Source: Ignavibacteria bacterium | Lineage (GTDB): Bacteria; Bacteroidota; Ignavibacteria; Ch128b | Length of the DNA: 64,000 nucleotides | NCBI GenBank assembly: GCA_013177855.1 | Contig: JABLYA010000006.1 | Span: 62,001 to 126,000, forward strand | Direction of reading: 5' to 3' | In this document: positions 19,066 through 27,159 of the stretch, in pieces | Numbering within the stretch: the first letter of the stretch is position 1 | Layout of the letters: each line of letters starts with the position of its first letter | Notes under the pieces: generated by a model | The model's database searches: none | Told to the model about the DNA's origin: nothing | The model's input: the letters and a program-made list of their open reading frames with translations, nothing else | Made by a program: the position numbers and the translations under genes

Positions 19066-20679
19066 TTAATAAAGAGAACCTAAATCGGTTCCTATATTTT
19101 TACGTTTTTTCATTTTTGTAGTAATATCTATTGATTCAACTTTTCTTTCTTTACTTTTGTTTTCAAATAATTGTTCTAATGTCGGAACTTTTTCAATCTT
19201 TTCTGGATTTTCAGAAACATTTTCTAATTTTTCACCAATGTTTTTGTTCTTTGGTTCATTATTATATAATGTTTCTTTTAATGATTTATTTTTAATATTA
19301 CCTGTTAAATTCCCTATTGGTAATTGGTCTTGAATCATTCCTAAATCTACTTTACGAACTGTGTTTGGATTTATATAAATTGGTTCTAATTTATTACCAA
19401 TGTTTGTGTTATTAATTTCATTATTAAATAAAGTTTCTAAAGGAGTATTAATATTATCTGTAAGTTGACCAGGATTTAATTGAGTAAATGTTGGATCATT
19501 CAAATCATTATTACCTACATTGTTAGTTAAATCACCAGCATTTAATTGTGAAAATACAGTGTTTAAATTATTATTTATATTTGGTGTTAATGTACCAGCA
19601 TCATCTTGTACAAATAAAGGATTTTGTATGTTATTGTTAGATATATTACTTGTTAATGAACCTGGCATTGTTTGTGTAAACAAAGGATCATCTAAATCAT
19701 TATTACCAACGTTATTTGTTATTATACCAACATTATCTTGAGAAAATATAGTATTATTCAAATTTGTATTTCCAACATTTCCTGTTGTTATACCAGCATT
19801 ATCTTGAGAAAACATAGGATTATTCAAATTTATATTTCCAACATTTCCTGTTGTTATACCAGCGCTATCTTGTGTAAATACTGGATTTACTAAATTTGTA
19901 TTACCTATATTACCTGTTGTCATACCAGCATTATCTTGTGAAAATACAGGTGAGTTTAATGTTATATTACTTATATTATTTGTTATTGTGCCTGGATTGT
20001 TTTGTATAAATGTTGGATCGTCCAAATCATTATTACCTATATTATTTGTTAATGAACCTGGTGTTGTTTGAGAAAATACGGGTGTATTTAATATGGTATT
20101 ATTGATATTATTGGATATAATACCTGGTACATCTTGTGTAAAAACAGATGTTAATGCAACATTAGAAATATTATCTGTTGTTATACCTGGAACATCTTGT
20201 GTAAATGTTGGTATTGTTAAAATAGGGTTATTTATATTTGGTGTTGTAGTGCCTGGATTGTCTTGTAAAAAAATTGGTGCATCCAAATCGTTGTTTCCTA
20301 CATTATTAGTTAAAATACCTACAGCATCTTGTATTATTACATTACCTAAATTCGTTCCAATGTTTGGTGTAATAACACCAGCATTATCTTGAGGAATATT
20401 ATAATCATTTATTATAGAATTACCAACATTACTTGATAAAATACCTGGTGATGTTTGTGTTACAATTGTTCCTAAATTTGTACCAATATTATTTGTTAAT
20501 ACACCAGCATTAGTTTGATTAATATTTCTTTCAGCGAGAGATGGGTTAGCAATATTATTAGTTAATAAACCTGGTGGTAATTGACCTGTTGTTCCGTCTG
20601 GATGTTTTGGTGGTCTTGAAACAATTTCTTGTACAAGTTCCGATGCCATTTCGAAAGGTTTTTCTAAAGGATTTTCCAT
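19066..20679 (-). CDS. Asn-rich tandem-repeat protein, probable structural or fibre protein, 537 aa
   Basis: About residues 45-400 consist of some sixteen repeats of 22-25 residues with the core F-[ST]-Q-D-x-[AP]-G-x-[LIT]-T-x-N-[IV]-[GS]-N. Each repeat carries conserved Gly and Asn at turn positions, typical of beta-solenoids. The C-terminal about 120 residues are Lys/Glu-rich and non-repetitive. No signal peptide. It overlaps the upstream gene by one base (TAATG arrangement), so the cluster is translationally coupled. Its position among virion-type genes suggests a fibre, whisker or decoration protein; the family is not recognised. Confidence 0.75.
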   Translation of the reverse strand: MENPLEKPFEMASELVQEIVSRPPKHPDGTTGQLPPGLLTNNIANPSLAERNINQTNAGVLTNNIGTNLGTIVTQTSPGILSSNVGNSIINDYNIPQDNAGVITPNIGTNLGNVIIQDAVGILTNNVGNNDLDAPIFLQDNPGTTTPNINNPILTIPTFTQDVPGITTDNISNVALTSVFTQDVPGIISNNINNTILNTPVFSQTTPGSLTNNIGNNDLDDPTFIQNNPGTITNNISNITLNSPVFSQDNAGMTTGNIGNTNLVNPVFTQDSAGITTGNVGNINLNNPMFSQDNAGITTGNVGNTNLNNTIFSQDNVGIITNNVGNNDLDDPLFTQTMPGSLTSNISNNNIQNPLFVQDDAGTLTPNINNNLNTVFSQLNAGDLTNNVGNNDLNDPTFTQLNPGQLTDNINTPLETLFNNEINNTNIGNKLEPIYINPNTVRKVDLGMIQDQLPIGNLTGNIKNKSLKETLYNNEPKNKNIGEKLENVSENPEKIEKVPTLEQLFENKSKERKVESIDITTKMKKRKNIGTDLGSLY

Positions 20680-21194
20680 TATAATCTATTCATTAATTTT
20701 CTTCTTGTGACCAATGCTTCAATATATTGGTCTCTTGGCAAACTCATATCTGGTCTTGCTATTTCTTCTGGCATATTAGTATAAGTTATATTTTTAACCA
20801 TTTTATACTCTTTTATTTCTTCTACTTTTTCTTTCTCTTTTTCACCACTTTCAATCATCTGTAAAACTTCAGTTAAATATGTAATTGCTTCTTTATCTAA
20901 ATCATCTTTTTTTGCAACTATTTCATATATTTTTTCGTTATCGTAAATATGAAATTCATTTGCTGGTATTGAATTATCTTCATAAAATTTTAAAGTACCT
21001 ATATCTCCATATTTAAAGATAATATGATTTGTTAAAGATTGATATTTTTTAATAAATTCATCTCTGATTTTAATTGTAAAATCAGGATCTTTCTTTTTTT
21101 GAACTGGACCTTTTATATTTGTACCTAAATCAACTTTAAAATATTTAATTGTTTTAAAGTATCTTAACATTGTATTGTTTGTTACTATTTCCAT
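20679..21194 (-). CDS. Hypothetical protein, 171 aa
   Basis: Start taken at ATG 21194 (MEIVTNNTMLRYFKT), which abuts the upstream gene's stop; a TTG at 21206 would overlap it. Mixed alpha/beta composition with a Lys/Glu-rich segment (SGEKEKEKVEEIKEYK) near residue 120. It is the middle gene of a tightly packed leftward cluster (one-base and two-base junctions), most likely virion assembly genes. No family recognised. Confidence 0.6.
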   Translation of the reverse strand: MEIVTNNTMLRYFKTIKYFKVDLGTNIKGPVQKKKDPDFTIKIRDEFIKKYQSLTNHIIFKYGDIGTLKFYEDNSIPANEFHIYDNEKIYEIVAKKDDLDKEAITYLTEVLQMIESGEKEKEKVEEIKEYKMVKNITYTNMPEEIARPDMSLPRDQYIEALVTRRKLMNRL

Positions 21195-21195
21195 A

Positions 21196-21864
21196 TTATT
21201 TTTCAAATTGTGTTTTTAATTCACCTATTTTAGAAATAATGAATATTTCAATAAAATCAAAACCTGCATCATTTTGTCCTTGATTTTGTGATGGTATACC
21301 TTCAAATAGTTTCTCACCTTTTTTAAAATTAGCACTTTCCATTGGTTTTTGACCACCTTGTCCTTGTGCTTGTTTTTGAGCTGGTGATGTGGCTTGTGAT
21401 TGTATTTCTTGACCTTGACTAAGTGTTTCATTTTCAGATGATAATTTAACTTTTACAAAAAATCTTCCTTCTTCGTTTATTTCATCTTCTGTTGATTGTT
21501 TAATATCTAAGTTACCTTGCCATTCTCTTAACATTTCTGATGTTTCATTATCATATAATTTTATTTTCATATAAGCTTTAGTTATTGGATCATTATTTTT
21601 AACATCATCCAATTTGACAATGAAAATAACTTGATAATAAAATTCATTATCAGTAAAGTTTAAAATTATATTTTTTTCAAATTCATCATATGATGTGGAT
21701 CTTTCAACATCTACAAGTGTTACAACTTCTAATTCTTTTTCACCAAGAACATCATTTTTTCCTTCAAATGTTTCTTTAAACATCTTGACCATATTATTCA
21801 AAAGAGTAGAAATTCTATTAGATGCAGAATTTACATATTCTTCATAAAGTTTTAATATTTTCAT
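21196..21864 (-). CDS. Hypothetical protein with capsid-targeting-like N-terminus, 222 aa
   Basis: Begins MKILKLYEEYVNSASN, a member of the shared N-terminal tag family. Residues 30-150 form an acidic beta-rich domain (FTDNEFYYQVIFIVKLDD). Residues 150-195 are a low-complexity Gln/Gly/Ala linker (SQGQEIQSQ, QAQGQGGQ), followed by a short hydrophobic C-terminal segment (FIEIFIISKIGEL). The linker and tag suggest a virion internal or head-associated protein; this is inferred, not shown. Confidence 0.6.
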   Translation of the reverse strand: MKILKLYEEYVNSASNRISTLLNNMVKMFKETFEGKNDVLGEKELEVVTLVDVERSTSYDEFEKNIILNFTDNEFYYQVIFIVKLDDVKNNDPITKAYMKIKLYDNETSEMLREWQGNLDIKQSTEDEINEEGRFFVKVKLSSENETLSQGQEIQSQATSPAQKQAQGQGGQKPMESANFKKGEKLFEGIPSQNQGQNDAGFDFIEIFIISKIGELKTQFEK

Positions 21865-21892
21865 TGTTTCTTTATTATGTTTTTATTATATA

Positions 21893-22177
21893 TTAAAAAA
21901 GTTTGTTTAATACCTCATTTATTTTTCTTTTATGTATAAATACACAAGGTGATTCTGTCCATATTTCTTGTTCTTTAAAATCACTTATTTCGGTTTTAAA
22001 TTGTATAATATTTTCTTTTTTATATATTAAATTTGTTGTTTCTCGTAATTCGTTGTATGAATTTATTGAAAAATTTCTGTTTGTAAAATATTTTTTTACT
22101 ATTGATTTCATATCACCACACCAACCTTCTTTCTTTACACTAGGTATCATATAAAATTCATAAAAATTATCTTTCAA
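21893..22177 (-). CDS. Hypothetical protein, 94 aa
   Basis: Start MKDNFYEFYMIPSVKK again has K, F and E in the first eight residues. Contains SVKKEGWCGDMKSIVKKYF and a C-terminal CVFIHKRKINEVLNKLF. Its start overlaps the stop of the upstream gene by 4 bp, indicating coupling. Unknown family; possibly a small partner of the gene just upstream. Confidence 0.55.
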   Translation of the reverse strand: MKDNFYEFYMIPSVKKEGWCGDMKSIVKKYFTNRNFSINSYNELRETTNLIYKKENIIQFKTEISDFKEQEIWTESPCVFIHKRKINEVLNKLF

Positions 22178-22818
22178 TATTTTAATAAATTGTCGTGATA
22201 AATATTGTTTTTTTTTATTAATTCCTTAACTTTTTCCCATTTCATTTTCTTTAACTTAGTGTTGAGGTTATTTAATTTTGTCATAAATTCATTATAATCA
22301 TCATCGTTTAGTACATCATTTTTATTTCCCATTATTACATAATAAAAATTATATAAATCTCTAGTAAATTGACCAGCATCATATTTCAAATCATCAAAGG
22401 AAACAAAAATATCATGTTTTTTACAAACACCCCATTTAGAATCATCTTTTGGAATAACATAATATCTATTACCTTCAATATGACTTGTTCCTAATGTACA
22501 TATAAAAGATTTGCTTCTTTTAGGATAATCTTTCCATTCTGGTGCATTATCTATAATTAAAGTATAATAATTATAACAATCGGATGATTTTCTATTTAAT
22601 GTTTTTGGATCTGAATAGAAATAGTCAAAATCTATCCAATCTTTACCCAAATTATCTGGTCTTATACTTCTTGTTATAACTTTAGGTTTTTTAAGAAACT
22701 CCTTACAATTTTCTTTTATATAATTAATCAATTGTTCTTCAGACAATTCTTCTGATATAGATTGAAATTTTTTAGTCACATATATATTCCAGTCCTCAAT
22801 ATATTTTAAATATTTCAT
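22174..22818 (-). CDS. Tagged protein with possible ADP-ribosyltransferase-like fold, 214 aa
   Basis: N-terminal tag MKYLKYIEDWNIYVTKKF, then a domain with CKEFLKKPKVITRSIRPDN, NRKSSDCYNYYTLIID, WKDYPKRSKSFICTLG and YYVIPKDDSKWGVCKKHDIF. This order (arginine strand, S/T-rich strand, Y-x-V-I-P strand) resembles hypothetical virion proteins of T4-like phages that I suspect adopt an ADP-ribosyltransferase-like fold, by analogy with T4 Alt, which is packaged in the head. A catalytic R-S-E triad cannot be confirmed by eye. It opens the leftward cluster that ends at 18.2 kb. Confidence 0.55.
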   Translation of the reverse strand: MKYLKYIEDWNIYVTKKFQSISEELSEEQLINYIKENCKEFLKKPKVITRSIRPDNLGKDWIDFDYFYSDPKTLNRKSSDCYNYYTLIIDNAPEWKDYPKRSKSFICTLGTSHIEGNRYYVIPKDDSKWGVCKKHDIFVSFDDLKYDAGQFTRDLYNFYYVIMGNKNDVLNDDDYNEFMTKLNNLNTKLKKMKWEKVKELIKKNNIYHDNLLKY

Positions 22819-22905
22819 AATCTATATATTTAATTTTTAGTTTTAATTATTAATATATAATAAAAATATAAAATTAATATATAATAAAAATATAAATCTA
22901 CAATT

Positions 22906-23631
22906 ATGAAAATTAAAAGTTTCACATTGTTTGAAAATGCTAATCAAACGAATGGTAATACATATGGGATGGGTAATATTGGTGCACCACAACCAAAAAA
23001 ACCTAATGAGGAAGAATCAAAAAGAATTCCTCATCCTGAACCCGAAAAACCAAAAGAAGAAGAACAACCAAAAAATGAATGTATTAAATCTTTTTCAAAT
23101 TTTCAATTAAATGAAGATGGCGGTGTTGCATTTGCGTCTGATGGTAATACTTCTGGTATGGGAAATGTTTCAACCCCACCTGTATCTACAGATGGTTCTA
23201 TAAATACTTATAGTGGAACAGGATATCCAACCGAAACCGTTGGTAGAGGTTCTGGTGATATTGCTGCAAAGGCTAGTACTTTTGTAAAAGGACAATATAA
23301 AAAAAGAAAGAAAAGAAATATAAAAAAAGAACATTTTGGAACAGAACAACCAAAAGAGAAAATGTATGTAACTTCATATACGGATTGGTTAACTTCTGAT
23401 GGTGTTGATAAAAATTTCATAAACGAAATAAAAAATATGAGCGAAGATGAAATAGATTCTATAATTAATGAAAATAAATTAACTATTGAAAAAATGGCAA
23501 ATGAATTAATTATGCAAAGATCATCAATAGATAATATAAAAGAAAATATTAAAACATTAAATAAAAACATATCTTTTGTAAATGATAAATTAGATAATAT
23601 TATCAAATTAAATAATTTAAAAACTAAATAA
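22906..23631 (+). CDS. Tagged low-complexity protein, probable virion internal protein, 241 aa
   Basis: Starts MKIKSFTLFENANQTNG; a second similar motif, IKSFSNFQLNED, follows at about residue 61, after a Pro/Glu/Lys linker. Residues 70-130 are Gly/Ser/Thr-rich (NTSGMGNVSTPP, GRGSGDIAAK), then a basic patch (KKRKKRNIKKE) and a coiled-coil-like C-terminus. The pattern of tag, flexible linker and basic DNA-binding-like patch suits a protein packaged with DNA. It is divergent from the leftward cluster and leads a rightward run of tagged genes. Confidence 0.6.
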   Translation: MKIKSFTLFENANQTNGNTYGMGNIGAPQPKKPNEEESKRIPHPEPEKPKEEEQPKNECIKSFSNFQLNEDGGVAFASDGNTSGMGNVSTPPVSTDGSINTYSGTGYPTETVGRGSGDIAAKASTFVKGQYKKRKKRNIKKEHFGTEQPKEKMYVTSYTDWLTSDGVDKNFINEIKNMSEDEIDSIINENKLTIEKMANELIMQRSSIDNIKENIKTLNKNISFVNDKLDNIIKLNNLKTK

Positions 23632-23632
23632 A

Positions 23633-24439
23633 ATGAATATGAATATTGAAATTAATTGGGATATATTCCCACAAGACAGAGATACTTTTAAAATAACATT
23701 TGTCACAAGAGCTTGGGTTCCATTCATAATAGATAATGAAGAATATAGTGTTCAAATAGGTGTAGAAGCAGTAAAATATATTGGAACTGGTGATTATATT
23801 GTTAAAGATGTATGGATTGAGAAATTAGAAGGTGCACCAGATTTTAAATTAACAGAAGAAATGAAAAAAGAATTGGCTGATGCTATAATAGAATTACCTG
23901 ATAGTAGTGGAATTGAAATAAACGAGAGTGTATTGAATGAAAAAAAATTTTCATCAAAGGAAAGAGCAGAAATGGCAGAAAAAGGTGAAGCATTATCTGA
24001 TGGCTCATTTCCAATTAAATCAAAACAAGATTTAATTAATGCTATCAAATCGCAAGGTAGAGGTTTAAGAAATGCTGATGATAAAAGAAAGAAAGAAGTT
24101 TTGGCACATATTTATAAAAGAGCTAAATCATTAGGTATAAAATTATCAAAAACTGAAAAAGGTTATTGGTCAATTGTTAAAGAATCTAATGATATGAAAA
24201 CAATTATGAATTTTAATTCATTTGTGAATGAAAAATGGGCTGTTGATGTTAAAGTAAAACAAACTGGTGAACATGCAGGAAAAACTATTACTGAAATAAA
24301 TAAAGAGATAACTGCATTGAAAGATAAACATGCTAAGGCAAGAGAAAAAGATAAAAACTATAAAGTATCTGATGCTGATAAAAGCAAAATGTCACAACTT
24401 TTATTTGCAAAAAGAGCCAAAAAACATTGGAATAAATAA
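23633..24439 (+). CDS. Protein with DUF6582-like domain and internal capsid-targeting-like motif, 268 aa
   Basis: Residues 1-100 form a beta-rich domain. Residues about 103-170 match a domain common in phage head proteins, ERAEMAEKGEALSDGSFPI followed by K-Q-D-L-I-N-A-I and GRG, which I recall as DUF6582. At residue 188 comes MKTIMNFNSFVNEKW, like the start tag of neighbours, then a Lys-rich helical tail. It may be two fused ORFs, with the second made separately from the internal methionine. It follows the previous stop by one base, so it is co-transcribed. Confidence 0.6.
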   Translation: MNMNIEINWDIFPQDRDTFKITFVTRAWVPFIIDNEEYSVQIGVEAVKYIGTGDYIVKDVWIEKLEGAPDFKLTEEMKKELADAIIELPDSSGIEINESVLNEKKFSSKERAEMAEKGEALSDGSFPIKSKQDLINAIKSQGRGLRNADDKRKKEVLAHIYKRAKSLGIKLSKTEKGYWSIVKESNDMKTIMNFNSFVNEKWAVDVKVKQTGEHAGKTITEINKEITALKDKHAKAREKDKNYKVSDADKSKMSQLLFAKRAKKHWNK

Positions 24440-24443
24440 TTTT

Positions 24444-24968
24444 ATGAAACATTTAAAACACTTTGAATCGTACTTTGAAGATTATTCACAATGGGAATTA
24501 GATGAATTATTGGCTTATAAAAGAAAGTTAGAAAATAAGATCGATGATTACTTTAGTGATGGACATAAATATACTGGAGACCAAGGTTATCAAGATTTAT
24601 TAGAAGATTTGGATGCAGTTGAAGAAGCAATAAAAGAAAAAGAAAAACTTTCAGAAAGCGCTAACATCACAGGTCATTATCCATTTGATGCATATCCTGG
24701 ACCACAGGTTGTTAATACAGCATCTAATTTTTTAACTGCTGGTGCTTCTGATGGTAGTATTGGAGGTAGTGGTAATCTATATGGTCAAACAGGTGTGTTA
24801 GGTGGTGAATTTCCTAAAAAATATCAACCTTCAACACCTTATCCAGATAAATTTAAACAAACAATTATAAATATACAAACAAAAGAAAGTAGAAAGCGCA
24901 AAAACGCTTTGAAAAAATTACAAAGATTGGATAAATTAGTTTATTTTGACAATTTTGAAAACAAATAA
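24444..24968 (+). CDS. Tagged Gly-rich protein, probable virion internal protein, 174 aa
   Basis: Start ATG 24444, chosen because the product begins MKHLKHFESYFEDYSQWEL like its neighbours; a longer upstream frame overlaps the previous gene. Residues 15-70 form an acidic coiled coil (LAYKRKLENKIDDYF...LEDLDAVEEAIKEKEKL). A Gly/Ser/Pro linker follows (GASDGSIGGSGNLYGQTG), then a basic C-terminus (SRKRKNALKKLQRLDK). This layout matches the 22906 gene: tag, linker, basic patch. Confidence 0.6.
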   Translation: MKHLKHFESYFEDYSQWELDELLAYKRKLENKIDDYFSDGHKYTGDQGYQDLLEDLDAVEEAIKEKEKLSESANITGHYPFDAYPGPQVVNTASNFLTAGASDGSIGGSGNLYGQTGVLGGEFPKKYQPSTPYPDKFKQTIINIQTKESRKRKNALKKLQRLDKLVYFDNFENK

Positions 24969-24970
24969 TT

Positions 24971-25117
24971 ATGAAATATTTAAGAACATATGAAGATTGG
25001 AATTCTATTATGGAACCTTCACATCACACAGAAGATTGGTTTAAAGATTATTTTGTTGAAAGTGATTTTTTGGAGATTTTATTAATAGATTTTGGGAATA
25101 TTCAAAAAATAAATTAA
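24971..25117 (+). CDS. Short tagged protein, 48 aa
   Basis: Starts two bases after the previous stop; product MKYLRTYEDWNSIMEPSHH..., ending FGNIQKIN. The first ten residues match the tag of the 22818 gene (MKYLKYIEDWN). Too short for a domain; it could be a remnant or a mini-peptide of the tagged family. Confidence 0.5.
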   Translation: MKYLRTYEDWNSIMEPSHHTEDWFKDYFVESDFLEILLIDFGNIQKIN

Positions 25118-25123
25118 AATAAA

Positions 25124-25783
25124 ATGAAAATAAGAAAAGGTTTTGTAAGTAATAGTTCAAGTAGTAGTTTTATAGTGTTTTTCCCACATGAAATTAAAAG
25201 TAAAGAAGAACTTGATAAATTAATTCTAACCGATGAAGATCGTAAAAGAATTATTTTAGATTATAGTTATGCTTTTACTGATACTAAGATAGAAGAAAGA
25301 ATTAAAAAAACATATCAAAGTTTCTTAAACGAATCAAAAGATATTGGTATGACATATGAACAATTTAGAGAAAAGGTTATTGATTATGTGTTTAAAGATA
25401 TACAAGAACAAGGACCAAATAACTATTTTGAAGCCATAACACTTTGGTTTGGTTGGAATTATCATGTCGATGAGAATGGTGTATTACATACTTATGATGG
25501 TTTAGAATTTCATAATATTGCTGAATTGAGAGAAGCGTTTAAAAAGATAGATGAAGAAGTTGATTGGTCACAACCAGATGCATATGAACAATATGAAGAA
25601 TTGCAAGAATATCAAAATTTAGAAAGATTGAAAGAATTGATAGATGATATAGATGATGCTTTAAATGCACCAGAAGTATTTTATTCATTTTCATTTTCAG
25701 ATGAAGATGGAACATTTTTTTCAATAATGGAACATGGTGGTATATTTGGTGATTTAAAAGAATTCAGAAAATCACATCATTAA
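25124..25783 (+). CDS. Protein with conserved SNSSSSSF N-terminus, 219 aa
   Basis: Begins MKIRKGFVSNSSSSSFIV, a motif found at the start of many uncharacterised phage and bacterial proteins. The rest is acidic with a Trp/Tyr-rich segment (WFGWNYHVDENGVLHTYDG) and a C-terminal SFSDEDGTFFSIMEHGG. The serine run is always at the extreme N-terminus in such proteins, but its purpose is unknown. It lies six bases after the 48-aa ORF in the rightward tagged-gene run. Confidence 0.65.
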   Translation: MKIRKGFVSNSSSSSFIVFFPHEIKSKEELDKLILTDEDRKRIILDYSYAFTDTKIEERIKKTYQSFLNESKDIGMTYEQFREKVIDYVFKDIQEQGPNNYFEAITLWFGWNYHVDENGVLHTYDGLEFHNIAELREAFKKIDEEVDWSQPDAYEQYEELQEYQNLERLKELIDDIDDALNAPEVFYSFSFSDEDGTFFSIMEHGGIFGDLKEFRKSHH

Positions 25784-25802
25784 AAAAAAATAATAAATAA
25801 AT

Positions 25803-26137
25803 ATGAAAACAAAATTTAATGAATTTATAAATGAAAATGCTCAAGAAGTAGGTGATTGGGTTATATTTGCTGGTCTTGGTGGTAGTTTCGGTGGTGCAAA
25901 TTTTCAAGAAGTTGTAAAAATTGTACCAGAGAAGAAGCAGAACAACTAGCATATCAATTAGCTATACAAGAATATGAATCTTATGAAGGTATGCACGGAC
26001 TTAGAACCATTGATGAAATTATGGAAGAAGACAATCTTGATTATGAAGATGCTGAAATAATTTATAACGATGAAAGAGAAAGTTGGTTAGATTATTGGGT
26101 AGAACCTTATGATCCAAAAAATTGGGTAGAATTATGA
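25803..26137 (+). pseudogene. Tagged small protein split by one frameshift (about 111 aa)
   Basis: ATG at 25803: MKTKFNEFINENAQEVGDW, then VIFAGLGGSFGGANFQEVV; the frame stops near 25950. One extra base in the A-run before 25920 lets it continue as REEAEQLAYQLAIQEYESY... to TGA at 26135-26137, ending DPKNWVEL. The N-terminus is one of the best tag copies. The shift is probably a sequencing error. Function unknown. Confidence 0.55.
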
Positions 26138-26208
26138 AATATCAACAACTCATAATGGTTAGTATTTAAAATTTGTGATCAATTTATAAAAAATAATCAA
26201 AAAAAGAT

Positions 26209-26661
26209 ATGATAAAAATGATTTTATCAAAAGCTTATACATATATATTAGTTCCAATTATATCATATTTAGCACCTATTAGTGGTTTGTTTCATTTAAT
26301 GTTATTTTTAGTTTTTTTAGACTTAATTACAGCATTAATTCGTGATTGGAAGATTAAAAAAGCAAGAACAATTAAGCAAAAAATTAGAAGAGTTAAAAGT
26401 AAAAAATTAAGAAGAACACTTGTTAAATTATTTTTATATATTATGTTTATTATAGCAACTTACTCGATACCAAAAATATGCTTTAATAACACTTTTTACT
26501 TGGCTGAATTAATGACATCTTTTATATCAATTATAGAACTAAAATCAATCTCAGAAAACATGGATATTATTAATGAAAGCGATATTTTTACAACACTTTT
26601 CAAAAAAATAAGAAATTTTTTAAGTAGTATGATTGAGAAAAAAATAGATAATCCTAAATAA
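26209..26661 (+). CDS. Phage holin (Phage_holin_4_1 type)
   Basis: A 150-residue membrane protein with three or four hydrophobic segments: about 8-25, 28-46 (FHLMLFLVFLDLITALI), 76-93 (LFLYIMFIIATYSIPKI) and 97-115. Between helices 2 and 3 is a very basic loop (RDWKIKKARTIKQKIRRVK). The hydrophobic stretch followed by FLDLITALI-R is typical of the toxin-secretion/lysis holin family. It would form holes in the inner membrane at lysis, releasing the M15 peptidase encoded at 18.3 kb. No signal-arrest peptide or spanin was found nearby. Confidence 0.75.
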   Translation: MIKMILSKAYTYILVPIISYLAPISGLFHLMLFLVFLDLITALIRDWKIKKARTIKQKIRRVKSKKLRRTLVKLFLYIMFIIATYSIPKICFNNTFYLAELMTSFISIIELKSISENMDIINESDIFTTLFKKIRNFLSSMIEKKIDNPK

Positions 26662-27159
26662 TTATATTTTTATACTGTAATTTATAAAATTATAAAATGA
26701 AAAAGTAAATCTATTTTGATTGGTTTTTTATCAATCACCTTTTTACAATACAATTTTTAAAATTGAGTAAATAAGTAAAATTATTGAATTAATGAATATT
26801 AGCGGCATGTTTTTATCTATTTTAGAATCAATAAATACAATACATTTTACTGACTTTTGAATCGTTAAATATATTTTACCGACTCTTGAATCAATATTTT
26901 TTTGTAAATTAAAAAAATTAAATGTATTATAAAATCATATAGATAAAAAATATCAGACAGAAGATTTAGGAAATTTAAACGATATGGAACTCGATTAGCG
27001 ATTGTAATCGGTGCAATTAATCAATTCGATAATTGTTTATTGAATTTTGTATTTTAAATTGGTTTATTATAATAAATATATATATAACAATTCGGATTAT
27101 CAACATGAGATTTGATTAGATAGTAATTTATTACTTATGAAAATTTAAAATTAATACTA
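26662..27159. other. Non-coding AT-rich region with short direct repeats
   Basis: About 500 bp without a convincing gene. Two 22-bp near-identical direct repeats lie 29 bp apart at 26842-26863 and 26871-26892 (core TTTTAC.GACT.TTGAATC), with a third partial GAATCAATA copy around 26824. A 21-bp copy of a dispersed repeat (core TTTATTGAATTTTGTATTTTA) is at 27036-27056. A weak hairpin, GATTG/CAATC near 26718-26735, may end holin transcription. Possibly regulatory or replication-related. Confidence 0.5.
26842..26892. repeat. Tandem 29-bp-period repeats
   Basis: Units at 26842-26863 and 26871-26892 share TTTTAC, GACT and TTGAATC with two or three differences; period 29 bp. A palindromic pair at 57928-57981 has the same period. 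Iteron or operator function is possible. Confidence 0.6.

Noticed and set aside
19520-20392. Rightward frames opposite the Asn-rich repeat gene
   Set aside because: They repeat because the coding strand repeats; composition is that of an antisense frame.
19066-20679. Possible CRISPR array because of regular repeats
   Set aside because: Repeats are coding, of unequal length and without unique spacers; no cas genes. No CRISPR array seen in the window.
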